64,000 nucleotides of DNA. Origin: Ornithobacterium rhinotracheale DSM 15997 (lineage in GTDB: Bacteria > Bacteroidota > Bacteroidia > Flavobacteriales > Weeksellaceae). The notes below the pieces were generated by a model, which saw only the letters and a list, made by a program, of their open reading frames with translations, had not been told where the DNA came from and searched no databases. Shown here piece after piece: positions 27,515 through 36,600 of the stretch. Where the stretch lies: assembly GCF_000265465.1 (NCBI RefSeq), contig NC_018016.1, forward strand, positions 1,788,001-1,852,000, given 5' to 3'. Position 1 is the first letter of the stretch; every line of letters begins with the position of its first letter. Made by a program: the position numbers and the translations under genes.

Positions 27515-27544
27515 TTGTAGTTTCTAAAACATTTTATAGCTTTG
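27515..27544 (+). promoter_or_regulatory. Canonical promoter of surface-protein leader A
   Basis: TTG (27515-27517), 19 nt, TAGCTTTG (27537-27544): an exact match to the Bacteroidetes -33/-7 consensus and its spacing. The expected transcription start is about 27549-27552. Confidence 0.75.
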
Positions 27545-27630
27545 CCCCTGTCTATGAAACAGTGTGTGCAACATATAATGAATTATGATAAGTTTAACAA
27601 CTTTTTCTTGCATAGTTCAAGAAAAAGTGT

Positions 27631-27691
<61 letters not shown>

Positions 27692-28031
27692 TATATACCT
27701 TATAATATAGTTTGTCTGTTTGCTTGTGCAAATGCTTCTTTCCTTTATTTAAAAACCAAAAATATTGTTGCTGGCTTGTTGCTAGCTATACTATATTGTA
27801 TAAAGAGACTAAAGCCAAAGTTCCGTTTGGGAGCATTGGCTTTATGTTTATCTAAAAATAAATGTTTTTGCAGTGTCCCACACTGTAAAATACTTTTTTT
27901 CATATACTCTCGTGGAACGCGCTTCCTAGTAGAATGTTTTTTTTCATACTTAATTTTTCTAGCGAAACCGTTAGGAAAGTTGTTATGTAATGTTCGCTAT
28001 GAGAATAGCCGACAATCGTTTTTAAGTTTTG

Positions 28032-28074
28032 GCCTTGCTGTGGAAATCCCCTAACTCCACGGTAAGGCTTTTTT
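28032..28074 (+). terminator. Terminator-like hairpin at the end of leader A
   Basis: A 13-bp stem with two G·T pairs (28032-28044 with 28056-28068) and an 11-nt loop is followed by T6. It stands 76 nt upstream of the ATG at 28151, with no TAnnTTTG box between, so the downstream genes may depend on readthrough. Confidence 0.75.
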
Positions 28075-28150
28075 ATGAAAACAAGGGGAACAAAAAATTA
28101 ATAACAGAGATAAATATAAACAGAATAGAAACTTTTTAAAATTAAATTTT

Positions 28151-28810
28151 ATGAAAAAGACAATGTTAAGCTTAGGAGTATTCGCCTTGTTAGGCTTGAG
28201 TACCCAAGTATTAGGGCAAGCAGTGGTGGATACTGCAACGCCAAGCGAGTCTCTAAAAGAAAATGCAGTAGGAATAAACACCAATGATCCTACCGCAACC
28301 TTAGATGTGGATGGAGGTGCGCGTGTAAGAAAAGCGAGAGCTGCCGTATTGCCAGAGTCTAAAGTAAAAGCCACCGAGATTTTGGTAGTAGACAAAGATG
28401 GAAACTTATTGCGTTTGCCAATTAGTACCACCACATTACAAGAGTTAGTGGGGTCTACTTCGGGAAGTGGTACACAGCCAGGAGCAGCAAGTAACACAGG
28501 TGTTGTAGATAAAAACTTTAAAGCGCGATTTAATCAGAAGGTTACAACTGATTATGATTGGACAAATAATGGAGAAGGCTTGGTGAATTATTATGAATTT
28601 ACTTCTAAAGAAAGTCCTTTTTCATTGCCTGACCCTAAAAAGCATCAAGGTGCAATTATCCATTTTAAAAATTCTATAGGTGGTTCTATTAATTATGGTG
28701 GTGAAGAAGGGATAAATTATCCAATGGGAACAACAGGAATTACAGGTTCATCAGCTCAGATTGTTTGGTCTGATGGAAATAAATGGTATTTAATAGGAGG
28801 AAGAAACTAA
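28151..28810 (+). CDS. Secreted VGIN-motif protein
   Basis: 219 residues with a signal peptide (LSTQVLGQ). Soon after comes VGINTNDPTATLDVDGGARV, a motif that opens many Bacteroidetes surface proteins and resembles the start of phage tail-fibre/S74-type proteins. The region about 110-125 is Gly/Ser-rich; the C-terminal half has aromatic beta strands. No enzyme motif. Two further VGIN genes lie at 32914 and 63024, and a broken one at 31933. First gene after leader A; 15 nt before the FISUMP gene. Confidence 0.75.
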   Translation: MKKTMLSLGVFALLGLSTQVLGQAVVDTATPSESLKENAVGINTNDPTATLDVDGGARVRKARAAVLPESKVKATEILVVDKDGNLLRLPISTTTLQELVGSTSGSGTQPGAASNTGVVDKNFKARFNQKVTTDYDWTNNGEGLVNYYEFTSKESPFSLPDPKKHQGAIIHFKNSIGGSINYGGEEGINYPMGTTGITGSSAQIVWSDGNKWYLIGGRN

Positions 28811-28825
28811 TCTAAAATAAATAAT

Positions 28826-30546
28826 ATGAAAAAGATATTTATAACAGCAATAATGCTTGGGATAGCCTTGTCTGCTAATGCTCAGGTATTGACAAATGGC
28901 TTGCCAAAAGCTCAGTTATTGGACACTAATTATTTTCTAGATGCCAGTAATTTTCAGGGAGAGGCTGACCTCTCAACAGGAAAACTATTAGGTTTTCCCA
29001 AAACAGACTTAACAAAGTTTAAATTTAACTTGGATGTAGTAACCGATGAGGTAGTGCTTTCAGGTTTTGATGGCGTGGTAGTCTATAATATGGCAAAAGG
29101 AACCACAGGAAGTGATGCCGCTACACAGGGAAAGCAAGTATCTGTAACACCAGGATTTTATTATTTTTCTAATCCAAACGGAGCAGAAACTCAAAGTGTA
29201 GCTAATGGGCAGTGGGTGCGTTTAGGCGCTGATGCTGTAGCTGGCACTACTTTAGGCACTTTGCCAAAATACACCACAACAGAAAGAGACAAGCTAAAAG
29301 GAGTAGAAGAAGGAAGCCTTATTTATAACACGACTACTAAACAAGTAGAGGTGTATAATGGTACAGGTTGGGATACCGTATCTGGTGTGGCTACCACCAA
29401 CCCAGGCGGAGGTACACTAGTATCTCCAGGCACAGGTGTAACGCCTCCAGGTGGAGGAGTACAGCCGCCAAGTGCTGGCAGTGGACAGCAAGGCGGTGGC
29501 AGTGGACATGCTACGATTGCGCCGTCTCAGCAGGTGTATGTGCCCTCTTTACAATACGGAAATTCGGAATATCAGGGGTATATAGATAATACGACTCATA
29601 AAATTACAATAAAGATACCATATACTAATGGAAACAATATCGCTTATGAGCAAGTAGATTATACAGTATCTACCAATGCAGATGCAGGGCAAGATGGCGA
29701 TGTAAATCAATTAACTTTGTATATACCTTCCGGAAGGTTTAATTCAGGGGGAGGGGTAATTACAGGAGAAATTATCGTTTCTGGGACAGACCAAAGTTTT
29801 AAAGTGAAAAAACAAACCTTGACAAATGGTGGCACAGAAATGGGGAAAGCCTTAATCGCAAGCATTCCGATTAAATTAGGAGATGTATACCATACGGTGA
29901 ATGTGGAAGCAATAAGCGGTATCCCAGACAAAAACTTTAATGTAATGACCAATGGCAAGTACGAGCATAGATTTATCTATGTGCCTGTAAAAGGTAGAGA
30001 CGACAAGTTGTGGTTGAATAATAACTTAGGGGCTAATTACGCCAATGTAGACCACCCAGCCTTTAACCCAGTGCAGGGGCTAAGTCATTAAGAGATGAAA
30101 ATGCTTATGGTTCGCACTTCCAGTGGGGTAGAAAAGCCGATGGGCACGAGCTTACCACTTATACTTCTCCTACCAGTGGTTCTATGACCCACCCTAACAT
30201 GCCTTGGTACAGTAACGACCAATTACAGTCTTACACCAATCCATGTCCTGCGGGTTATCATGTGCCTACAAAAGAGGAGTGGGAGGCATATCAAAATTTA
30301 CTTCCAAGTAAAAATGCACAAGCTTGGCAGTCTGATGTGTTGCACCTCACTTATGCGGGCGATAAGCTCGCTGGACGATGGGATCCAACTCCAGGCAATC
30401 CTAGTGGCTGGTACTGGTCCTCTTCTCCGCACGATAGTTCCCGCGCGTGGTACTTGCACTTCAGTGATAGCATTAGCCGCACCTACAATCACTACAATCG
30501 CAGCGATCGTTACTGGGGGCGCCCGTTGCGCTGTCGCCAGGATTAG
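28826..30546 (+). pseudogene. FISUMP-domain surface protein, interrupted by a frameshift near 30077
   Basis: Frame 28826-30091 gives a signal peptide, the EEGSLIYNTTTKQVEVYNGTGW block, a Gly/Pro-rich hinge (about residues 195-230), beta-rich sequence and the start of a FISUMP domain (LWLNNNLGANY). It then stops. Another frame takes up the expected continuation AKSLRDENAYGSHFQWGRKADGHE from 30079 and runs to 30546 with CPAGYHVPTKEEWEAY, WSSSPHDSSRAWYLHF and RPLRC, the rest of the FISUMP domain. One base added, or two removed, at GGGG (30076-30079) restores about 573 residues. Decay, a switch, or a sequencing error are all open. Confidence 0.85.
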
Positions 30547-30623
30547 CGAGGGTTCAATTCCCTTCTTTTTAAGAGAGGGGTGCTTGATAGAGCGTGGTGT
30601 TTTTCTGTTCATTTTGGCTTGAC

Positions 30624-31004
30624 CCAAAGTCTTGCGAAGACTTGGAGCAAGAGTATGTGAAACGAAAAAGTCAAGAGCGAAGGCAGCGGTTTGCCTAGCG
30701 GCACGGGGTTCGCCTCCGCTATTTGAAAGCTAAAGCTTTCAAGTTCGCTATGGAGGCTCTCCCTAAACCTGCCTTCACTCACCCAACTCACGCAAGCTCA
30801 AACAAAGCGAAGCGTTACCGAGCAAGTGCATGGGCAGTAGGCGGAGCGGTGCGCGTCCGAGAGACAAGCCTTGGGAGAAAGGGAGGCAAGCCCGCGGAGT
30901 CCTACGGTACGCAGTAGCCCATTTCTCTTGCTCTTGACTCACATACTCCGCTGTCGCGGACTTTGCAACTTTTTTCATCAAGGAAAAAAGTTGGTTGAAA
31001 GAAG
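30624..31004 (+). ncRNA. GC-rich, highly structured non-coding segment
   Basis: The region 30547-31153 has no credible gene. Between 30624 and 31004 it is clearly GC-rich (41 of 60 bases at 30841-30900) and full of inverted repeats. GAGTATGTGA plus GTCAAGAGC (30651-30660, 30670-30678) pair with GCTCTTGAC and TCACATACTC (30930-30948), closing about 250 nt. Inside are GAAGGC/GCCTTC with GGTTT/AAACC, GCCTCC/GGAGGC around a TTGAAAGC/GCTTTCAA hairpin, and TGGGC/GCCCA. A perfect 11-bp hairpin (30966-30976/30983-30993) follows, then a terminator. Either a structured RNA or an interspersed repeat element; strand is taken from the terminator. Confidence 0.45.
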
Positions 31005-31049
31005 AAGCCTGCAAAGGCACTTGTAGAAAGACTTTGCAGGCTTTTTTAT
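31005..31049 (+). terminator. Strong intrinsic terminator
   Basis: AAGCCTGCAAAG/CTTTGCAGGCTT, a perfect 12-bp stem with a 15-nt loop, then a T-rich tail. It ends the structured segment, 104 nt before the HU-like gene. Confidence 0.88.
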
Positions 31050-31153
31050 TCCCTTATGAGGAATTAGCCCCACAAAAAGAAGCATTTAATATATGAATAA
31101 CAAATAGGAATATGAATCATAAATAAGAATTAACAATCAAAAAATAAGAAATT

Positions 31154-31546
31154 ATGCCAGTAAAATACAATGTAGTGGAGCGCAAGAATCCGCAGAAGAG
31201 AGAAGAGCCCGGCAAGTGGTATGCCAATGCTAAGGCAGATGGAGATATTAGTCTTAAAGAAATCGCCGAGGAGATTTCTGGCGGTTCTACCACGGTGAGC
31301 GATACCGATGTTTTGGCAGTGCTCAATGAGATGATAAAGACTTGCACTCGTCATTTATCAGATGGTAAAGTAGTGAAGTTTGGGGAGTTTGGGAATTTCC
31401 AAGTCAGCCTTACCAGCGAAGGGGCAGTGTCGGAAGAAAAGTTTAGCCCTAACTTGATTAGGGGCAACAAGATACAGTTTCGCCCAGGCGATGCACTTCG
31501 CAAAATGCTCAAAACCGTGAAATACGAGAAATATAGCAAGAAGTAG
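31154..31546 (+). CDS. HU-family (HU-HIG-like) DNA-binding protein
   Basis: 130 residues. The HU fold is recognisable: helical start, VVKFGEFGNFQV as the equivalent of the HU beta turn, and the FRPGDALRKML end. The N-terminal extension (MPVKYNVVERKNPQKREEPGKWY) is typical of the Bacteroidetes HU-like proteins often found near mobile or accessory genes. Likely a nucleoid-type or accessory DNA-bending protein. No TAnnTTTG box is visible upstream; an imperfect duplication (ATATGAAT..) lies at about 31091-31130. Confidence 0.88.
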   Translation: MPVKYNVVERKNPQKREEPGKWYANAKADGDISLKEIAEEISGGSTTVSDTDVLAVLNEMIKTCTRHLSDGKVVKFGEFGNFQVSLTSEGAVSEEKFSPNLIRGNKIQFRPGDALRKMLKTVKYEKYSKK

Positions 31547-31569
31547 TCTTGAGCCATTTTAAGGTATGA

Positions 31570-31598
31570 AAGCCCTCACTAGTGAGGGCTTTTTTTTG
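31570..31598 (+). terminator. Terminator after the HU-like gene
   Basis: AAGCCCTCA/TGAGGGCTT around CTAG, then T8. Confidence 0.9.
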
Positions 31599-31624
31599 TG
31601 TGTGTAAAAGCTTCTTACCTCAAC

Positions 31625-31734
31625 ACGAAGGCTCGCGCGACATTGCGGGAGCGTTTGCGTTCATTCGCGGGATAGTTCGCGTGTGCAGATGGGAGCGTTC
31701 CCGTCGCACGACGGGAGCGCTCGCATAGAGAGGG
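31625..31734. repeat. GC-rich 22-bp-periodic tandem repeat (five degenerate units)
   Basis: GGGAGCG or a variant recurs exactly every 22 bp: units start at 31625 (degenerate), 31647, 31669 (GGGATAG), 31691 and 31713. The shared core is about GGGAGCGTTCGCGT followed by variable bases. The 22-bp period is not a multiple of three and no gene spans it. The fourth unit contains a perfect CCCGTCG/CGACGGG inverted repeat (31700-31715). The AT-rich flank 31741-31932 shows nothing I can name. Confidence 0.75.
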
Positions 31735-31932
31735 GCTTTTCTTTAAGGCTTCTTAGTTCTTTTTATTTTTAGATTGTTTGATGTTGATTTGTGTTTTTAT
31801 TAGAAGAAATGTAATGAGGCTGAAATATATTTTTATTTTTCTTGTAAAATATATTCAAATTTGCGAACTATTTTAGTTATTTTATTATAGGGTGTTAGAG
31901 TTTCTATAAGTGTAATATGATTGTGATATTGT

Positions 31933-32682
31933 ATGAAAAAGAAATGGTTTAAAATATTAATTTGTGGATTCAGATAGTTTGAGTTCAAGAAGTCCCGACA
32001 GGAAGGGTAGGGATTAATGTAGAACAGCCTTTGGCTACCTTAGAGGTAAAGGCATCGGAAAAATCAGTATACCAATGAGGGGATCATTGCGTCTAAACTA
32101 AAAAAAAAGCAGCGCGTGGCAGATATTAGTGTGCCTGTGGAAGGAACTCTGTTGTATGTAGAAGATGTGCAATATGATGGGGTGAATGAAAAGGTGAGTA
32201 AAATAGACGAGAAAGGATATTATTTCTATAACGGAAGACGCTGGGTAAAGTTCTCTGACCCTCATGGAGAGCGAGCCCTGTGGTGGCATTTGGGAATGGG
32301 CGTGCCAGCTTGGGAGCAATTAGGGCGAGAGCCTATATTTTATTTCAGTCATGGTCTTATTAAAGGGAAAGGGAATAAAATTTCGTTGTATGGAGATTTC
32401 TATAATGTAGAAACAGGGAGCCCTATTTTGTGTGAGAGTTATCAAGGAGCAGGCTTGCCTTTGCTAAAAGTGAGAGCCAATTATGCCGAAGTTGTTGCAC
32501 CTGCGCAAGACATAATGAAATACTTGCAAGGCGAAAAAGAATTTTTAGTAAAGAAAGAAGAAGTGGAATCTTTGCATGCTAATTATGAAGTGTATTCGGA
32601 TCGAACCAAGGTAATGACAGGATGTGCTAATCGTTCGGATTTAATGGTGAGGCTAGGCAACTTAATCGCAGTGAAATACTGA
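31933..32682 (+). pseudogene. Decayed VGIN-family secreted protein
   Basis: A signal-peptide-like start MKKKWFKILICGF runs to a stop at 31975. A second frame (from about 31983) gives VQEVPTGRVGINVEQPLATLEVKASEKSVYQ and stops at 32076. The first frame then resumes with NEGIIASKLKKKQRVADISVPVEGTLLYV and runs to 32682, including GYYFYNGRRWVKF. In order these are the parts of one VGIN-family protein of about 248 codons broken by two frameshifts. An A9 run lies at 32100-32108 in the third segment. The C-terminal 188 codons remain open and look freshly decayed. Confidence 0.8.
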
Positions 32683-32714
32683 GAATAATCAATGTTAAAT
32701 TTTATGTGTAAAGT

Positions 32715-32750
32715 CGGAGGCAATTTCAACAGAAATTGTCCCCGTTTTTT
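32715..32750 (+). terminator. Terminator after the decayed VGIN gene
   Basis: A long stem around AACA (GGCAATTTC/GAAATTGTC plus flanking pairs) is followed by GTTTTTTG. Confidence 0.75.
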
Positions 32751-32862
32751 GTGTGAATGATGTGGGGTTTTTTAAGTGAAGAATTGTGAACTTTTTTTGC
32801 TAAATTTTAGTAATCTTGTGAAATGAATTTCATTTTTCTGAAAGTAATTGCTTGAAAGTGTG

Positions 32863-32891
32863 TTGTGTTTGTAAAAAATGGGGTATTTTTG
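32863..32891 (+). promoter_or_regulatory. Promoter for the 32914-37863 pair
   Basis: TTG (32863-32865), 18 nt, TATTTTTG (32884-32891), 22 nt before the ATG. No long leader here, unlike at 27.5 and 62.7 kb. Confidence 0.65.
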
Positions 32892-32913
32892 CGCGCTTAA
32901 ATAAAAATAAGGT

Positions 32914-33627
32914 ATGAGAATAATAGTATACAGCGTAATTTTAATTAGTTTTATCGCGCAAAGTGCAAAAGCACAAGTAGGAATTAATACAACAGAGCCT
33001 AAGGCTACCTTTCACATAGAAGTGAAAGATCCCGATGAGCCAGATTCTTCTGCAGGAATTTTGGTGCCGAGAGTTACTCAAAATCCCGCAAGTGGAAACG
33101 AGAAAGGACAACTTATCTTTAATAAAACAGATAATCAATTTTATTTTTGGGATGGAGAAAAATGGGCTCCCATAGTAGCCCCTTCGGGTGAGGTGAAGGT
33201 TTCAGGGGCTTCTTATTTTATGGATACTAAGGCTGGGGCTCCCGTTGAAATAAGCCAAAATTCATCAGAAACAACAATTCCCAATACTCAGATTGATTTT
33301 GAGTTAAAGACTAGCAAAGATGTGCAATTTACTTCGGCGGTTAACTTTAAGGGGAGAAGTTCTGCTTTTGCCCCATTGTTTAAGATAAAGCTTACTAACG
33401 TAGAAGACCAGACGGAGCAGATAATAGATAAGGCATCTAATACTTTTTTATCTGATGGTATTTCAGACTATTATGGGAATTTACAACTTTTAGCCATCAA
33501 AAAACTTCCGGCGGGAAAATACAGAGCCGAGGTTTCTGCTTACTACAACGATTGTTGCAATTTTAATTTTACTTATCGCGTAGGGGGCGAGGATACTCCG
33601 GTGAGTTTGCTAGTACAATATAAATAA
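32914..33627 (+). CDS. Secreted VGIN-motif protein
   Basis: 237 residues. Signal peptide (IAQSAKAQ), then VGINTTEPKATFHIEV, SAGILVPRVTQNPASGNEKGQLIFN and NQFYFWDGEKWAPI: the family's standard order of motif, 'LVPR.T' and terminal W-containing strand. The remaining roughly 130 residues form an extra beta-rich domain containing a DCCNF pair of Cys. Function unknown; probably displayed on or secreted from the cell. Followed 6 nt later by the 1409-aa protein, so the two are one unit. Confidence 0.78.
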   Translation: MRIIVYSVILISFIAQSAKAQVGINTTEPKATFHIEVKDPDEPDSSAGILVPRVTQNPASGNEKGQLIFNKTDNQFYFWDGEKWAPIVAPSGEVKVSGASYFMDTKAGAPVEISQNSSETTIPNTQIDFELKTSKDVQFTSAVNFKGRSSAFAPLFKIKLTNVEDQTEQIIDKASNTFLSDGISDYYGNLQLLAIKKLPAGKYRAEVSAYYNDCCNFNFTYRVGGEDTPVSLLVQYK

Positions 33628-33633
33628 AAAGGA

Positions 33634-36600
33634 ATGTTTAGATATTTAATTATATTTTTACTTGCTTTTAGTGCCTTAAAAGCGCAGAGTAGGGAGGAGG
33701 AACCGCAGTTTTATATTGCTATGAAATCTGCAAATCCCAATGTGTATGTAGTAGATTCTTTATATGAAATTTATAGAAATAAAACTTCTAACGAGTTTAG
33801 CCCAGAAGTGCTAAAAGCAATAAAAGCCGAAAAGCAAAAGCATAAAGAGCCTCGCTCCTCTTGGCTTTCAAACGCTAGAAAAGAAAGTGCTCCTATGAAA
33901 AAGGAATTTCGTAGCGAGTATGAGAAGGAATACCTCGAATGGAGAAAAGAAGTGCAGCCCTACATAAACGAAAAGGGCTTTGTAGAGTACCCTACTGAGC
34001 GCGAGATGAAAGCTAATTTTAGCACTCAGCCTAAGACTAAAAAGCGTACGAGAAGAAGTCTTTTTAGCCCCAGAAGCGCAAATGCCTCTTCCATCTATGA
34101 TAGCGAGGAGGTGCCCTATCATGCTACTTTTGAGGGTTGGCATTACTACGGTCCTGTACAAATGCTTACTAATGATGGAAGACCGCATGTAACATCGCAA
34201 GCCAATGTGCGAGCTTTTGCCCAGTCAGCCTCAAACCCAAATTATGCCGTGTGCGCCGTGGAAAACGGAACTATCTATGTCTCTAAAAACAAAGGGGGGA
34301 TGTGGCACTATGCTGCAAAGAATTATAATATAAAAGGAGTAACGGCATTGTCTTTTTCAGCCTCTAATGAAAATGTGATTTTTGCGGGTGTTTCTGCTGG
34401 TTGGGGTGTTGGTAGATTGTATGTTTCTAGAGATGGGGGCGTAACTTGGAAAGACATAACATCTAATTTTAATGAATTGCCTAAATATAGCAGCCCTGGA
34501 AATGCAATTTCTAAAATTATAAGCGTTTCGGTGGACGATAATCCTATGAATGATATTGTGTTGCTGGCAACCAATAGAGGCGTCTTGAGATTGAGACAAA
34601 GTTCTGTAGGAGGTGAGGTGTCTTATCGATTTGAGGTGTTGCTGGAAAAAGGAATTACAGATGTAGTGAGTCGCCCAAATCACAAAGGTGAATTTTATGC
34701 ATTGGCTTTTAATGATGCCAAAAATCATCTATATTTCTATAAATCTACAGATGGGGGCTCCTCTTGGGAAATAAAAGGAACGGCTGGTAAAGGCTGGTTT
34801 GAACCTGAAAAAAGAATGCAAAAAAGTTTTGGGGGAAGGTTGGCAACTTCTTTAAGCAATGATAACATAGTATATGCCTATTTGATTGAAAATAGAGAGG
34901 CAGAAGATAATGGCTATCTTGGGGTGTATCGTAGCGATGACAGCGGCGAGAACTGGACTCTGCCTAATACGAATGGTCCTGGTAGAGGGGCGCAAGGATA
35001 TAATAGTACTACTAATAGAAACTTAGCAACATTTCCTTTTCAGCCTTTGGGCGGTTATACACAAGGTTTTTACAATTGTGCCATCGTTGTGTCGCCTACC
35101 AATCCAAATCACATCGTGTTAGGCGGGCTGAACGCTTGGGAGTCAAGAAATGGAGGTAAGAGCTTCGGTGCTTTTGGGGGCTATCAAGGAGGAAAGCAGT
35201 TGCACCCCGATATGCAAACATTTTTTCAGCAAAAAAATGAAGATGGTACTGTAGATACATGGCTCACAACAGATGGAGGAATTAATTACTCTTCCGATTT
35301 TTTTGAGAGAGAAAACATCGTAAGAACCAATGGGCTTGGAGGAGATTATTGGGGATTTGATGTAGGAGAATATAACACCACCATGGGAGGAGGTATGTAT
35401 CACAACGGAGACTCCTATCATGTGTCCTCTTATGGAGCAGGTATCTTTAAACACTTAGGAGGTGGCGAATCTTCTACAGGAACTGTACTTCCTCTAAATG
35501 ACGAAAGACAAATGTATTTCGTGGACTTCGGAGGTGTAATTGTCTCTCCTAATTTAAATGAAGGATTTAAAACTACCACTCCTCTAAATCCACCACCACC
35601 AGAACCCTACGCAGGAGGAGATAACCAATATTATACACAAAGAGATTATATCGGGAACACCTATTATTATGTGCAATCTAAAGAGGAAAAAGCAAAAGGC
35701 GAAGCAAAATTATACTATTTCAGTAGTAAGGAAAATAAAAGTCTTCTGTTAGAAGAATTACAATTCAGCCCTAATGCCTCTGTACAGCAATATGTGGTAT
35801 CCTTCTCCAACCCGCTATATCAATACCTTATGGTAGATAATCTAATCTACGCTTCTAATGATGGAGGGAAAAACTGGACGCCCAAAAATAAACCCTTCAC
35901 AAGCGGAAACATCACATTTACAATATCCGATACAGACCCCAAAACCATCTATGTATTACAACGATATAATACAAAAGAAAACATCATAAAAGTAAGCAAA
36001 GATGGCGGAGAAAGCTATACAGATTTAGCCAATCCAGAAGTGGGCATTAATTATCGCCATATCTTAAATGTTAGAGGAACAGATATCATTTTCATATTTG
36101 GAAATAACAAATCTAAAGTATTTTACTACATAGACGGAAACTGGAAAGAATACAGCGAAGACCTCCCTTTTAATCTTTCTATTATAGAGCCTAAAATACA
36201 ATACCGAACAGGAGAATTCTTTATGGCTACATCTGGCGCAGGAATTTGGACACGCAAACTCCCAGACGAAGTACTTGCCAAAATGAATATCCTAAAACTA
36301 AATATAGACGCTCCTGAAAAATTCAGTTACAACAAAGAATATATATTTAATGTTACCAACACCTCTCTCTACTACGGGAAAAACATCACCAATATAACTT
36401 GGGATTTCCCAGGAGCCACAGAAGTAACCGATGGAAACACCAACACCCCAAAAGTAAAATATAATAAATACGGAAGATTTGGAGTGCGTCTCACGCTACA
36501 AGATGATAAAGGTAATAGTTACACACATTATTTCCCAGATTATCTTACGGTATACCCATATTGTGCTTGTGATGTGCCAGATGCCATAAAAAATATCCTA

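Noticed and set aside
28051-28497. A 148-codon antisense frame over the 28151 gene
   Set aside because: It is antisense to a signal-peptide-bearing gene with clear family motifs and crosses the terminator hairpin; no promoter or family match.
30260-30917. Several frames of 60-120 codons across the FISUMP end and the GC-rich element
   Set aside because: They overlap the FISUMP coding frame or cover strong inverted repeats, and their products show no domain or plausible signal; long frames are expected by chance in GC-rich sequence.
30624-31049. The structured element as RNase P RNA, tmRNA or a group II intron
   Set aside because: I could not find the hallmark sequences of RNase P RNA or tmRNA on either strand, nor a group II domain V or a reverse-transcriptase gene.
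31154-31546. HU-like gene as a sign of an integrated phage or conjugative element
   Set aside because: No integrase, transposase, relaxase, phage structural gene, attachment-site repeat or tRNA boundary is visible around it.
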